From the NCBI GenBank assembly GCA_944320775.1, contig CALUIV010000004.1, positions 1-64,000 of the forward strand: a stretch of 64,000 bases of DNA. The letters are read 5' to 3'. This stretch comes from an uncultured Paraprevotella sp. (GTDB lineage Bacteria > Bacteroidota > Bacteroidia > Bacteroidales > Bacteroidaceae). Below are positions 44,929 to 53,929 of the stretch, in pieces. Numbering within the stretch: position 1 is the first letter of the stretch; each line of letters begins with the position of its first letter. The notes beneath the pieces were generated by a model, which had not been told where the DNA came from, ran no database searches, and worked only from the letters and a program-made list of their open reading frames with translations. The position numbers and the translations under genes were made by a program.

Positions 44929-46029
44929 ATGAAAGAAATCTTTATTCCGGCATTAGCCTCATTACTTTTTCTAGCTGCTTCTTGCAATAGCAACGGATAT
45001 AAAGTGCAAGGTAACATTGAAAATGCTCAGGACGGTGACACCGTATTCTTTGCCCGACTAGCTGACGAAGGCTGGATGCCGGCAGATACGGCGATTGTCA
45101 GCAACGGAAAGTTCCAAATTGAAGGAACCGCAGACTCCAGCGAAATCTTCAGTTATTTCTTTGAAAATGAATCTTCTTACTATCAGGACATTCTTTTCAT
45201 CGAACCGGGTACGATCACTCTGTCCTTAAAAGGAAGCAACGAAGATGTAGAAATCAAAGGAAGTAAGTCTAACGAAATCTATCGTAGTACGATGGATACG
45301 CTGACAGCCTATCGCAAAGAGATGAACAGCATCTACGAAAAAGCCATGAGCAAAGAAGAAGGACAGAGACCTTCTGAAGAAATTATGGCAGAAATCAAGG
45401 GATTGGAAGACAAAGCCATATCATTCCTGAAGAAGCAAACATCAGACAATATCGATAATCTGGCAGGCTACTTCCTTTTCGCTTCTAACGTTTCTATATT
45501 TACTCCTGAAGAAGTTCAGGGAATTGTGGAAAAAATGCCCGCAAACTTTAAATCAAAACCAATCATTCAGGACATCATCAAAGAACTTGAAAAGAATCAG
45601 GCAACAGCCGTTGGCAAGCAGTTTACCGATTTTACGGTTCCCGGAATTGATGGAAAAGAAATCAAATTATCAGAAATCGTCAAGAACAACAAACTGACCT
45701 TGGTTGACTTCTGGGCATCTTGGTGCGGTCCTTGTCGTGCAGAAATGCCAATGGTTACAGAACTTTATAAAAAATATCACGATAAAGGTCTGGAAATCTT
45801 AGGTGTTTCTTTCGACGAAGATGAAACTGCCTGGAAGAATGCTGTTAAAGAAATGAATATGACTTGGCCACAAGGTTCTGAACTTAAATCCTGGAACAAC
45901 GAGGCAGCCCAGATTTACGGCGTACAAGGTATCCCTTATACCCTGCTCATCAACCAGGAAGGAACCATTATCGCAAAAGAATTGCGCGGCGAGAATCTCG
46001 AAAATTTCATTGCAGTGCAACTGAAATAA
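44929..46029 (+). CDS. TlpA-like thioredoxin lipoprotein with DUF4369-like N-terminus
   Basis: A 366-residue lipoprotein (lipobox LAASC, Cys near 19). The N-terminal beta domain (YKVQGNIENAQDGDTVFFARL near 25-45) resembles DUF4369. A helical middle follows. The C-terminal thioredoxin fold has VDFWASWCGPCRAEMP near 263 with the redox CxxC and the cis-Pro in GVQGIPYTLLIN near 340. It should act as a periplasmic thiol-disulfide reductase or oxidase. It stands alone between two terminators. Confidence 0.9.
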   Translation: MKEIFIPALASLLFLAASCNSNGYKVQGNIENAQDGDTVFFARLADEGWMPADTAIVSNGKFQIEGTADSSEIFSYFFENESSYYQDILFIEPGTITLSLKGSNEDVEIKGSKSNEIYRSTMDTLTAYRKEMNSIYEKAMSKEEGQRPSEEIMAEIKGLEDKAISFLKKQTSDNIDNLAGYFLFASNVSIFTPEEVQGIVEKMPANFKSKPIIQDIIKELEKNQATAVGKQFTDFTVPGIDGKEIKLSEIVKNNKLTLVDFWASWCGPCRAEMPMVTELYKKYHDKGLEILGVSFDEDETAWKNAVKEMNMTWPQGSELKSWNNEAAQIYGVQGIPYTLLINQEGTIIAKELRGENLENFIAVQLK

Positions 46030-46063
46030 AAACAACTCAAGAAATACTGTTTTCGGTAAAATA

Positions 46064-46109
46064 AAAAAGAAGTTCGGACAAACTATATAGTTGATCCGAA
46101 CTTCTTTTT
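46064..46109. terminator. Bidirectional terminator between TlpA-like and DJ-1 genes
   Basis: A perfect 15-bp stem, AAAAAGAAGTTCGGA / TCCGAACTTCTTTTT, with a 16-base loop lies between convergent genes and has T runs on both strands. Confidence 0.92.
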
Positions 46110-46130
46110 ATTTGATTTTATCGTTCTGGC

Positions 46131-46688
46131 TTATTTTAATTCTGTATACAACATTCCGGCTTTCAGTGCATCAGCCTTATCAGCTCCACCCAGACGTTCC
46201 ACAATGGTATAAGCAAACTCAAAAACAGCAGCAGGCCCCTTTCCGGTGATAAACAATCCATCCTGCTCAACAAATTTTCCGGTATACTGGGCGCCTTCCA
46301 GTTCCTGATCAAATCCCGGATAACAAGTCGCTTTCAATCCTTTCAACAAGCCCAAACGGCCATATACCAACGGTGCTGCACAAATAGCAGCCATCAGACC
46401 ACCAGCCTCAGCACGCTTCAGGATTGCCTGGCGCAACCCTTCATGGTCAGCTAAGTTATACGATCCGGGGAGTCCGCCGGGCAAAACAAATAAAGAAGCA
46501 TTTTCCAAATCAGCCTCTTCGAAAAGAACATCTGCTTCAATCTTAATGCCATGCGCACCTTCCATCATCTTCTGTCCCGTAACCGACACTATCTGAATAG
46601 GCAATCCGGCACGACGTACAATATCCACAACAGCCAGAGCCTCGACTTCCTCACTACCCTGAGCAAAAAACAAATAAATCGGATTCAT
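46131..46688 (-). CDS. DJ-1/PfpI family protein (YajL-like)
   Basis: A 185-residue cytosolic protein. FAQGSEEVEALAVVDIVRRAG near 8 has the conserved Glu, and MAAICAAPLVYGRLGLLKG near 100 has the nucleophilic Cys. LPGGLPGSYNLADHEGLRQ near 69 is the third conserved region. Family members act as chaperones, or as glyoxalase or deglycase enzymes for methylglyoxal damage; the exact activity is not readable. It follows pdxJ by 55 bp on the same strand. Confidence 0.87.
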   Translation of the reverse strand: MNPIYLFFAQGSEEVEALAVVDIVRRAGLPIQIVSVTGQKMMEGAHGIKIEADVLFEEADLENASLFVLPGGLPGSYNLADHEGLRQAILKRAEAGGLMAAICAAPLVYGRLGLLKGLKATCYPGFDQELEGAQYTGKFVEQDGLFITGKGPAAVFEFAYTIVERLGGADKADALKAGMLYTELK

Positions 46689-46743
46689 AACAATTTCTTT
46701 TAATTAGTTTATTCTATCATCATAGGCTCTCAACAGCCTCAAA

Positions 46744-47463
46744 TCAATCTTCGCGCAAACAATCCAGATATTGCCGGATTGTCTCCTGTAACCCAAGATA
46801 CAATGCATCACAGATCAAAGCATGACCGATACTGACTTCATCCAGCCAAGGTATACGCTGGCGCAAAAAAGCCAGATTTTCCAGACTTAAATCATGTCCG
46901 GCATTCAATCCAAGACCACAATCCCGAGCCACTTCTGCTGCCTTTATAAAGGGAAGTACGGCCTGTTCACGATCGGAAGCATAACCACTTGCATAAGGTT
47001 CTGTATATAATTCCACCCGATCAGCACCGGCTTTGGCTGCATATTCTATAAATTGAGGTTCGGTACCAACAAAAACTGACGTACGGATTCCTTTCTCATG
47101 AAAAGCCGCAAGTACATCACGCAAAAAATCCTGATGTTTCACGGTATCCCAACCGGAATTTGACGTAATCTGATCTGGAGCATCCGGAACCAAAGTAACT
47201 TGTGCCGGACAAACCTCAAGCACCAGTTTATTAAAACTTTCCGACGGATACCCTTCAATATTAAACTCTGTCGTCAATCGCGGTTTCAGGTCGCGAACAT
47301 CCTGATAACGGATATGACGTTCATCCGGACGCGGATGCACCGTAATTCCTTGTGCTCCGAAGCGCTCACAATCCAACGCAACCTGCAAAACATCCGGATT
47401 ATTTCCTCCACGTGCATTTCTCAACGTGGCAACCTTATTAATGTTTACACTTAATTTGGTCAT
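46744..47463 (-). CDS. pdxJ: Pyridoxine 5'-phosphate synthase
   Basis: Condenses aminoacetone phosphate with deoxyxylulose phosphate to pyridoxine 5'-phosphate, the vitamin B6 precursor. The 239 residues begin [20 protein letters not shown], the standard start. [18 protein letters not shown] near 43 and [29 protein letters not shown] near 195 are characteristic. A second ATG two codons upstream is possible. A TAACTTTG box (47492-47499, minus) precedes it. Confidence 0.95.
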   Translation of the reverse strand: MTKLSVNINKVATLRNARGGNNPDVLQVALDCERFGAQGITVHPRPDERHIRYQDVRDLKPRLTTEFNIEGYPSESFNKLVLEVCPAQVTLVPDAPDQITSNSGWDTVKHQDFLRDVLAAFHEKGIRTSVFVGTEPQFIEYAAKAGADRVELYTEPYASGYASDREQAVLPFIKAAEVARDCGLGLNAGHDLSLENLAFLRQRIPWLDEVSIGHALICDALYLGLQETIRQYLDCLRED

Positions 47464-47491
47464 AGTCATGAATATTTAGGTTTGTTCAGGG

Positions 47492-47518
47492 CAAAGTTAG
47501 AAAAAATATGTAATTTTG
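47492..47518. promoter_or_regulatory. Divergent -7 boxes between pdxJ and nadK
   Basis: TAACTTTG on the minus strand at 47492-47499 points to pdxJ, and TAATTTTG on the plus strand at 47511-47518 points to nadK. Spacing to upstream TTTG is not ideal for either. Confidence 0.45.
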
Positions 47519-47596
47519 TCCCATACAGAATCATGAAAAGTAAACCGACACAAAAAGATTTCTGTATCCAGATCATTTAATTGAAGACTAACCATT

Positions 47597-48478
47597 ATGC
47601 AAGAAATAAAATTAGCCCTATTTGGAAACGTATACCAGGCAAAGAAATCCAGTTCGGTACAACAGCTGATCCAGCTTCTCAAAAAACATCAGGCTAAACT
47701 ATTCGTCGAAACGGAGTTCTATAATTATCTCACAAAAACGCTCCAGATCGATCTGCAACCGGACGGTTTGATCGATTATAACAACTTTGATACAGATGTT
47801 GCCATCAGTATGGGAGGAGACGGAACTTTTCTTGAAACGGCAAGACGCGTGGGAAATAAAGAAATTCCCATATTAGGCATTAATACCGGACGGCTGGGCT
47901 TTCTTGCCGACATCTCACAACAAGAAATGGAAGCTGCTTTAAACGACTTTTTCAATGGCAACTACAAGATAGAAGAACGAAGTCTGATTCAGGTACAAAG
48001 CGAGGAGGCTCCCCTGAAAGGTTATCCATATGCCTTAAACGAAGTAGCTGTACTCAAACGGGACAATTCTTCCATGATCAGTATCCGTGTAGAAATCAAT
48101 GGAGAATATCTGACTACTTATCAGGCTGATGGCTTGATCATCAATACCCCAACAGGATCTACGGGATATGCTCTGAGCGTAGGCGGCCCGATTATTATGC
48201 CGCAAGCAGGCATTTTCGGTATTACACCTGTTGCACCACATAGCCTGAACATGCGTCCGCTGACTTTAAAAGACGAAGCAGAAATAACGCTAGAAGTAGA
48301 AAGTAGAAGCCATAACTTTCTGGTGGCCATCGACGGACGAAGCGAATCCTGTCGGGAAGGAACGCGGCTGACTCTGAAAAAAGCACCATACCGGATAAAA
48401 GTATTCCAACGCAAGGAACACTCTTTCTTCAATACGTTACGCAACAAGCTGATGTGGGGTGCTGATATTCGTGAATAA
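47597..48478 (+). CDS. nadK: NAD kinase
   Basis: Phosphorylates NAD to NADP. The 293 residues contain the [13 protein letters not shown] motif near 75, [12 protein letters not shown] near 95, [12 protein letters not shown] near 143, and [19 protein letters not shown] near 179, the full set for the family. The ABC exporter gene follows after 33 bp. Confidence 0.96.
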   Translation: MQEIKLALFGNVYQAKKSSSVQQLIQLLKKHQAKLFVETEFYNYLTKTLQIDLQPDGLIDYNNFDTDVAISMGGDGTFLETARRVGNKEIPILGINTGRLGFLADISQQEMEAALNDFFNGNYKIEERSLIQVQSEEAPLKGYPYALNEVAVLKRDNSSMISIRVEINGEYLTTYQADGLIINTPTGSTGYALSVGGPIIMPQAGIFGITPVAPHSLNMRPLTLKDEAEITLEVESRSHNFLVAIDGRSESCREGTRLTLKKAPYRIKVFQRKEHSFFNTLRNKLMWGADIRE

Positions 48479-48511
48479 CCCTTCCCTCCGATACTTTGAA
48501 TATTTTGCCGT

Positions 48512-50185
48512 ATGTCTCCAGAAAAAAAGAAAAAACGCTCTGTCCATAACACCACAAAACTGTTGAAATGGCTTTGGCAAACAGCCAAATCCTATCGTCT
48601 GCAAGCCGGTTTGAACGCATTGATCGGTTGCTCTTCCGTTTTACTTGACTTTGCATTCATCTGGTCAACCAAACTGGCTATCGATATCGCAACCGGACGT
48701 ACGGAAGGACATCTGAGTACAGCCGGTTTTCTGTTGACAAGTATCGTCGTTGTGCAGGTTCTGATTAGTTTGAGCGCCAAATGGATTCGGGCTCTACTGG
48801 GTGTAAAAGCACAAAACACCATGCAGCAAAAAATATTCAGCAGTCTGCTGGACAGCCAGTGGACAGCGCTCGAAAAGCGACATACGGGCGATATGCTGAA
48901 CCGCCTCGAACGTGACGTGACCGATGTGGTACAGACCATAACCGAAACATTCCCCGGCATGATCGCCGTATTGGTCCGTCTTGCCGGTGCTTTTTTCTTT
49001 CTGTATTCGATGGATTCTTTTCTGGCCTGCATCACCATCATCATCCTGCCCCTGTTTATCCTGCTAAGTAAAAGCTACGTTCGGAAAATGCGCAGTCTGA
49101 CCCGAGATATCCGCAACACGGACAGCCGAATCCAAAGCGTGCTTCAGGAGACCCTGCAACACCGCATGGTCATCAAGACTCTCGAACAGAGTCGCACCAT
49201 GGCCGGCCGCCTGGAACAAGTGCAGAAACAGCTCCGGCAACAGGTCAAACGACAAACCGTATTTTCGTCTTTCTCGGCAACTATGCTGAATATCGGTTTC
49301 GCATCCTGCTATCTTATTGCCTTTTTATGGGGAAGCGCTCGCCTGCAAGACGGCACCATCACTTACGGCATGATGATGGCTTTCATTCAGCTTGTCGGAC
49401 AAATACAATCGCCTTTCCGGGAAATGACCCGTTTCATTCCGGTTCTAATCAGTTCGCTGACCGCCACTGAACGCCTCATCGAACTGGAAGAAGTACCCAA
49501 AGAAAACAACGGATGCCCGCTCCGCCTTACAGGCAGCGTGGGCATCCGCATGACACACGTCAATTTTGCTTATTCAGAGAAAGAAAGAACGATTCTTTCT
49601 GATTTTTCCTTCGATTTCCGCCCGGGAACAAGTACCGCCATATTGGGAGAAACGGGAGCCGGAAAAACGACACTCATCCGGCTTATCCTGAGCCTTATTC
49701 AACCTCAGTCGGGAACAATCTGTTTTTATAATCACAAATCGGAAACAATTTGCAGCCCACAGACAAGATGCAATTTGGTTTACGTGCCACAGGGAAATAC
49801 ACTGTTTAGCGGAACCATACGCGACAATCTGCTTTTAGGCAATCCCCAAGCAACCGAAGCCGAAATGAAAGCCGCGTTATTGGACGCTTGTGCCGATTTT
49901 GTTTTCGAAAATCCTGAAGGACTGGACGCCCGTTGCGGTGAACTGGGACAGGGATTCAGCGAAGGCCAGGCACAACGCATCGCCGTAGCTCGGGCATTAT
50001 TGCGCAAAGGAGGAATTCTGTTACTCGATGAAGCGACTTCTGCTCTCGATCCGGAAACAGAAAAACGCATGCTCCAGAACCTTACGGCACACATTCAGGA
50101 TAAAACAATGCTTTTCATCACGCATCGTCCTGCAATAGTTTCCTATTGCACTCAGGTCCTTCAGCTTAAACGACAGGAAGAATAA
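48512..50185 (+). CDS. ABC exporter, fused membrane and ATPase domains
   Basis: A 557-residue half-transporter expected to work as a dimer. Six helices lie in about residues 25-300. The nucleotide-binding domain has Walker A GETGAGKTTLIR near 377, Q-loop VYVPQGNTLFSG near 420, Walker B GGILLLDEATSALD near 508, and a His switch (FITHRP near 537). The signature is FSEGQAQR, not LSGGQ, so it is slightly degenerate. Substrate is unknown. It follows nadK, and its stop lies 2 bp from the convergent nrdG stop. Confidence 0.9.
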   Translation: MSPEKKKKRSVHNTTKLLKWLWQTAKSYRLQAGLNALIGCSSVLLDFAFIWSTKLAIDIATGRTEGHLSTAGFLLTSIVVVQVLISLSAKWIRALLGVKAQNTMQQKIFSSLLDSQWTALEKRHTGDMLNRLERDVTDVVQTITETFPGMIAVLVRLAGAFFFLYSMDSFLACITIIILPLFILLSKSYVRKMRSLTRDIRNTDSRIQSVLQETLQHRMVIKTLEQSRTMAGRLEQVQKQLRQQVKRQTVFSSFSATMLNIGFASCYLIAFLWGSARLQDGTITYGMMMAFIQLVGQIQSPFREMTRFIPVLISSLTATERLIELEEVPKENNGCPLRLTGSVGIRMTHVNFAYSEKERTILSDFSFDFRPGTSTAILGETGAGKTTLIRLILSLIQPQSGTICFYNHKSETICSPQTRCNLVYVPQGNTLFSGTIRDNLLLGNPQATEAEMKAALLDACADFVFENPEGLDARCGELGQGFSEGQAQRIAVARALLRKGGILLLDEATSALDPETEKRMLQNLTAHIQDKTMLFITHRPAIVSYCTQVLQLKRQEE

Positions 50186-50187
50186 CC

Positions 50188-50685
50188 CTAAAAGCCGTTT
50201 CCCTGATAAAGTGTCACCATGCCGGAACGCAACGAAGCCTGCACATCGATCAGCCGTTGGTTCCGACTACCCCGGAACAATAAATCCGGATCTCGTTCGG
50301 CTTCAATATACGGACCGTCGACCAGTACATCGATCCAGTTCAACAGTTCCCGCTGCGCCGCATTCTGCAGCAGGCGTTCATAAGTATATCCCGTATAGCA
50401 CCAGATATTCTTATGTGTCTCTTCCTTGACCAGACGAGCCAGACGGGCAAAGCCTTCCGGCTGATACATCGGATCGCCCCCGCTAAACGTCACATCGGCA
50501 AATTCATCGGCACGAATCACCTCTAAAATATCCTCAACAGGAGTCATCCGCCCGGCTTCTTTCCGCCAGGTCTGCGGGTTCTGACAACCCGGACAGGCAT
50601 TCGGACAGCCTGCCGCGTAAACCGTCGTGCGAAATCCGGGACCGTCTACTGTCGTATCCTCGACAATCTTTATCAACGAAATCAT
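50188..50685 (-). CDS. nrdG: Anaerobic ribonucleotide reductase activating protein
   Basis: A radical-SAM enzyme of 165 residues that installs the glycyl radical on NrdD. The 4Fe-4S motif is CPNACPGCQNP near 30 (C-x3-C-x2-C). TFSGGDPMYQPEGFARL near 69 binds SAM. The shorter length and the motif are normal for NrdG. It lies 65 bp after nrdD in the same operon, under the cobalamin riboswitch. Confidence 0.95.
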   Translation of the reverse strand: MISLIKIVEDTTVDGPGFRTTVYAAGCPNACPGCQNPQTWRKEAGRMTPVEDILEVIRADEFADVTFSGGDPMYQPEGFARLARLVKEETHKNIWCYTGYTYERLLQNAAQRELLNWIDVLVDGPYIEAERDPDLLFRGSRNQRLIDVQASLRSGMVTLYQGNGF

Positions 50686-50750
50686 CAGATTGTATCCTTA
50701 TTCGGTTATATATTTTATACTCTGCTCACAATTATTTAAATACCAAAGGA

Positions 50751-52964
50751 TTATTCCTTAGAATGAATCACCCGGTCGTTCAATTCGGCCAGTTTAGCAT
50801 TATTCCATCTTTCGGTTGTTCCTACCAGGTACCCCGTAATCCGCTGCAGACGGTCGATATGTGTACTGCCACATTTCGGGCACACCTCCAGATGGTCGTC
50901 AGCATTCTCATAACCACAGTCCATGCAACGGTTTCGGTTGTGGTTCACTGAACCATATCCGATATTGTAACGGTCCATCATATCCACTACGCGCATGATT
51001 ACTTCCGGATTATGTGTCGCATCACCGTCAATTTCCACATAGAAAATATGTCCGCCGCGTGTCAGGTCGTGATAGGGAGCTTCCACCTCTGCTTTATGGC
51101 GTGCGCTGCATTTGTAATAAACCGGTACATGATTGGAGTTCGTATAATAATCCCGGTCCGTCACACCGGCAATCACGCCATACTTCTTGCGGTCGCCTTT
51201 CGTGAATTTACCCGACAAGCCCTCGGCCGGCGTGGCCAGTACACTATAATTATGCTGATAGCGTTCTGAAAAATCATTAGCCCGGTCGCGCATGTACGTA
51301 ACAATCCGCAGACCAAGTTGCTGAGCTTCTTCCGACTCCCCATGATGCTTTCCGGTCAATGCCACCAGACACTCGGCCAATCCGATAAAGCCGATTCCCA
51401 GCGTACCCTGATTAATCACCGAAGCAATGGTATCATTCGGCTTCAACTTTTCACTTCCCAGCCATAATGCACTCATCACCAGAGGGAATTGTTTTGCATA
51501 AGCCGTTTTCTGGAATTCAAGTCGCTCATGCAACTGACGTGCCGTAATCTCGAGCATCTCGTCCAATTTGGCAAAGAAAGCCGCAATGCGGTCTTCCGGA
51601 TTCTCAATCGGACGGCATTCCAAAGCCAGACGCACGATGTTAATCGTCGAAAAAGAGATGTTGCCACGTCCGATAGAGGTTTTCGGACCAAAACGGTTTT
51701 CAAACACACGCGTGCGACATCCCATCGTAGCCGTCTCGTAAAGATAACGTTTCGGGTCATCTGCCCGCCAGGATTCATGTTGATTGAATGTAGCATCCAG
51801 ATTGATGAAGTTCGGGAAAAAACGACGGGCCGTCACCTTGCAGGCATACTGATACAAGTCATAATTGCGGTCCTCGGGCAAATAGCTGACGCCACGCTTC
51901 TTCTTCCAGATCTGAATCGGGAAAATTGCGGTTTCGCCGTTACCGACACCTTCATACGTACTGCGCAACACCTCGCGGATGATACACCGCCCCTCGGCAG
52001 AAGTATCCGTACCATAATTAATCGAACTGAAGACAACCTGATTTCCACCACGGGAATGAATCGTATTCATATTGTGGATGAATGCCTCCATCGACTGGTG
52101 CACCCGGGCCACCGTCTTATTGATAGCATGTTGCAGGATACGCGCCTCTCCTTCCAGTCCATCCAGCGGACGGGTCAGATAATCTTCTATTTCTGCATGA
52201 TACAGCGTCGAAAAATCCTGTCCGTACAGTTCTTCGAGCACTTTTATTTCCTCAATGAAACTTTCGCGAACATAAGGTGCCAGGTAGAAATCGAATGCCG
52301 GAATAGCCTGTCCGCCATGCATTTCATTCTGAGCAGTCTCCAAAGAAATACATCCCAGGATACTCGCCGTCTCGATACGTTTTGCCGGACGAGACTCACC
52401 ATGGCCTGCCGAAAATCCATCCCGGAGAATATGATCAAGCGGATGTTGCACACAAGTCAGACTCTTCGTCGGATAATAATCCTTATCATGAATGTGCAGG
52501 TAATTGTCGCGCACAGCTTCCTTAACTTCGTCACTCAACAGATAATCATCAACGAATGGTTTTGTCGTTTCGCTGGCAAACTTCATCATCATTCCGGCCG
52601 GCGTATCGGCATTCATGTTCGCATTCTCGCGGGTGATATCGTTGGATTTGATGTTGATGATTTCCAAAAACATGTCACGCGTCTTGGCCTTACGCGCGAT
52701 GCTACGCTGATTACGGTAAGCAATATATTTTTGAGCCACATCCTTGCGGCGGCTTTCCATCAGTTCCAACTCTACGGCATCCTGAATTTCTTCCACAGTC
52801 ATTTGGGATTTACCTTTAATCGTGACATGGTCAGCGATCTGATGAACCAGATCCAGATCTTCTCCTATATCCGTATGCAACATAGCTTTCCGAATGGCCG
52901 TAATAATCTTCTGCTCATTAAAACCCACAATACGTCCATCCCTTTTTACAACTGTTTGAATCAT
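50751..52964 (-). CDS. nrdD: Anaerobic (class III) ribonucleoside-triphosphate reductase
   Basis: Makes deoxyribonucleotides without oxygen using a glycyl radical. The 737 residues begin with an ATP-cone (VVKRDGRIVGFNEQKIITAI). The catalytic barrel includes YLHIHDKDYYPTKSLTCVQHPL near 150 and SINYGTDTSAEGR near 320. The zinc site CMDCGYEN...CPKCGS near 680-700 and the C-terminal RITGYLVGTTERWNNAKLAEL near 708, with the radical Gly, are intact. It is the first gene of the nrdDG operon. Its mRNA leader of about 440 bases contains a cobalamin riboswitch. Confidence 0.97.
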   Translation of the reverse strand: MIQTVVKRDGRIVGFNEQKIITAIRKAMLHTDIGEDLDLVHQIADHVTIKGKSQMTVEEIQDAVELELMESRRKDVAQKYIAYRNQRSIARKAKTRDMFLEIINIKSNDITRENANMNADTPAGMMMKFASETTKPFVDDYLLSDEVKEAVRDNYLHIHDKDYYPTKSLTCVQHPLDHILRDGFSAGHGESRPAKRIETASILGCISLETAQNEMHGGQAIPAFDFYLAPYVRESFIEEIKVLEELYGQDFSTLYHAEIEDYLTRPLDGLEGEARILQHAINKTVARVHQSMEAFIHNMNTIHSRGGNQVVFSSINYGTDTSAEGRCIIREVLRSTYEGVGNGETAIFPIQIWKKKRGVSYLPEDRNYDLYQYACKVTARRFFPNFINLDATFNQHESWRADDPKRYLYETATMGCRTRVFENRFGPKTSIGRGNISFSTINIVRLALECRPIENPEDRIAAFFAKLDEMLEITARQLHERLEFQKTAYAKQFPLVMSALWLGSEKLKPNDTIASVINQGTLGIGFIGLAECLVALTGKHHGESEEAQQLGLRIVTYMRDRANDFSERYQHNYSVLATPAEGLSGKFTKGDRKKYGVIAGVTDRDYYTNSNHVPVYYKCSARHKAEVEAPYHDLTRGGHIFYVEIDGDATHNPEVIMRVVDMMDRYNIGYGSVNHNRNRCMDCGYENADDHLEVCPKCGSTHIDRLQRITGYLVGTTERWNNAKLAELNDRVIHSKE

Positions 52965-53192
52965 CTTAATTTTCTTTTTTGAAATTTTCTACTCTACGAA
53001 ATTCCGGCAGGGTTTATCCGCTATAATAAGATTTTTTCTTACACAACATACTTATATTTATCGGCAGATTCGCATTTTGACAAGCCTTTTTCAAAGCTAC
53101 GTGTTTTTACGCTATTCAGAAAAACGAACAAGCACGAGTATGCTTAAAAGAATTACGCGAGATGTCCCATTTCGTAATGACTATCTGTAATC

Positions 53193-53217
53193 AACCTCTT
53201 AAATTCCCGAAGAGATT
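53193..53217 (-). promoter_or_regulatory. Hairpin just downstream of the riboswitch
   Basis: On the minus strand AATCTCTT (53210-53217) pairs with AAGAGGTT (53193-53200) over a 9-base loop. There is no T run after it, so it is not an ordinary terminator. It begins about 13 bases past the riboswitch and could be part of the expression platform. Confidence 0.4.
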
Positions 53218-53229
53218 ATTTCTTTGTTA

Positions 53230-53412
53230 ATGCCAGGCAGGTCTTCTGACTTATTCTTGTTCTTCGTCCTTCCCAATGTTATATAAACATCAGTGGAACA
53301 ATATGTTGAAAAACAAAACCAGTGAACACACAGCAGCGGGTACTGTCCGGGATTCCCACCCGGTTCCCTTTTCATCCATACGGCCGGACGGCACGGCATG
53401 AACACCTGGACG
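53230..53412 (-). promoter_or_regulatory. Cobalamin (adenosylcobalamin) riboswitch in the nrdDG leader
   Basis: On the minus strand the core at 53330-53373 reads AAAAGGGAACCGGGTGGGAA, then TCCCGGACAGTACCCGCTGC, then TGT. This matches the cobalamin consensus (GGGAA, GGTG-AATCC, GCGG-CCCGC-ACTGT). The closing element AGAAGACCTGCCTGGCAT (53232-53250 region) matches the conserved 3' box. These riboswitches normally turn off their gene when B12 is present. The downstream operon is B12-independent nrdDG, so the logic would be to spare it when a B12-dependent reductase can work. Confidence 0.9.
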
Positions 53413-53415
53413 GGA

Positions 53416-53447
53416 CAAAGATAATACATTTTCAGTCCACTAACAAA
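53416..53447 (-). promoter_or_regulatory. Promoter of the riboswitch-nrdDG transcript
   Basis: On the minus strand TTTG (53444-53447), a 20-base spacer and TATCTTTG (53416-53423) make an ideal Bacteroidetes promoter, with initiation at the first bases of the riboswitch. Confidence 0.8.
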
Positions 53448-53746
53448 TGTTTGGAAAAGAAAGAAATCAGTTTTCAGAAGCACTAAAAAACAATATAGTT
53501 CTGTAATTATTACAATAACACTCTAATAAAACCTGCTATGTATTTGATTCTTCATCAAATAATCTTTCAGGACAATTTTCAATTATCCATATTCTAGTCA
53601 AGACATAAAAACAAGAAACTTTTCTGAAATTTCAACAGAGATAAATTCTTCAAAAAAGAGACCATACATGCTCAAAAAGATAAAACTCACAATGAAAAAA
53701 TTATGCTCATATCATTGAAATCAATACCACGTAAATACATAAAATT
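53448..53746. other. AT-rich intergenic DNA with no recognised gene
   Basis: About 300 bases between the nrdDG promoter and the large inverted repeat. I see no coding frame, RNA signature or convincing promoter here. Confidence 0.55.
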
Positions 53747-53804
53747 GAGTTGGGCATCTCATCAGCACGAGTTGGTCAACTCGTGCTGATGAGATGCCCA
53801 ACTC
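53747..53804. repeat. Perfect 28-bp inverted repeat with 2-base loop
   Basis: Arms at 53747-53774 and 53777-53804 are exact reverse complements, separated by GT. The left arm begins GAGTTGGGCATCTCATCAGC and ends ACGAGTTG. No T run follows on either strand, and neither neighbouring gene ends here, so it is not a simple terminator. Its outer 10 bases match the repeat core at 24.7 kb. It is 125 bp upstream of exoA. Confidence 0.9.
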
Positions 53805-53894
53805 GTTTATACACTTTCACAGGCAGTCAAAAACAACTCACAATAAAAAACATTCCACAAGAAAGAAAAACAAGGATATTACAAAGAAATAAAC

Positions 53895-53902
53895 TATTTT
53901 TG
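53895..53902 (+). promoter_or_regulatory. Putative -7 box of exoA
   Basis: TATTTTTG fits TAnnTTTG and lies 27 bases before the exoA ATG. No -33 TTTG is found at the right distance. Confidence 0.45.
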
Positions 53903-53929
53903 CAATCTGAACAATTAATCATTACGCAC

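Noticed and set aside
51489-52982. A 497-residue open frame on the plus strand opposite nrdD
   Set aside because: It lies wholly antisense to a well-conserved gene. Its product has no family resemblance, and its frame is an effect of nrdD codon use.
53747-53804. The 28-bp inverted repeat as a terminator or as a transposon end
   Set aside because: No gene ends here and no T run follows. No transposase or target-site duplication is visible nearby.
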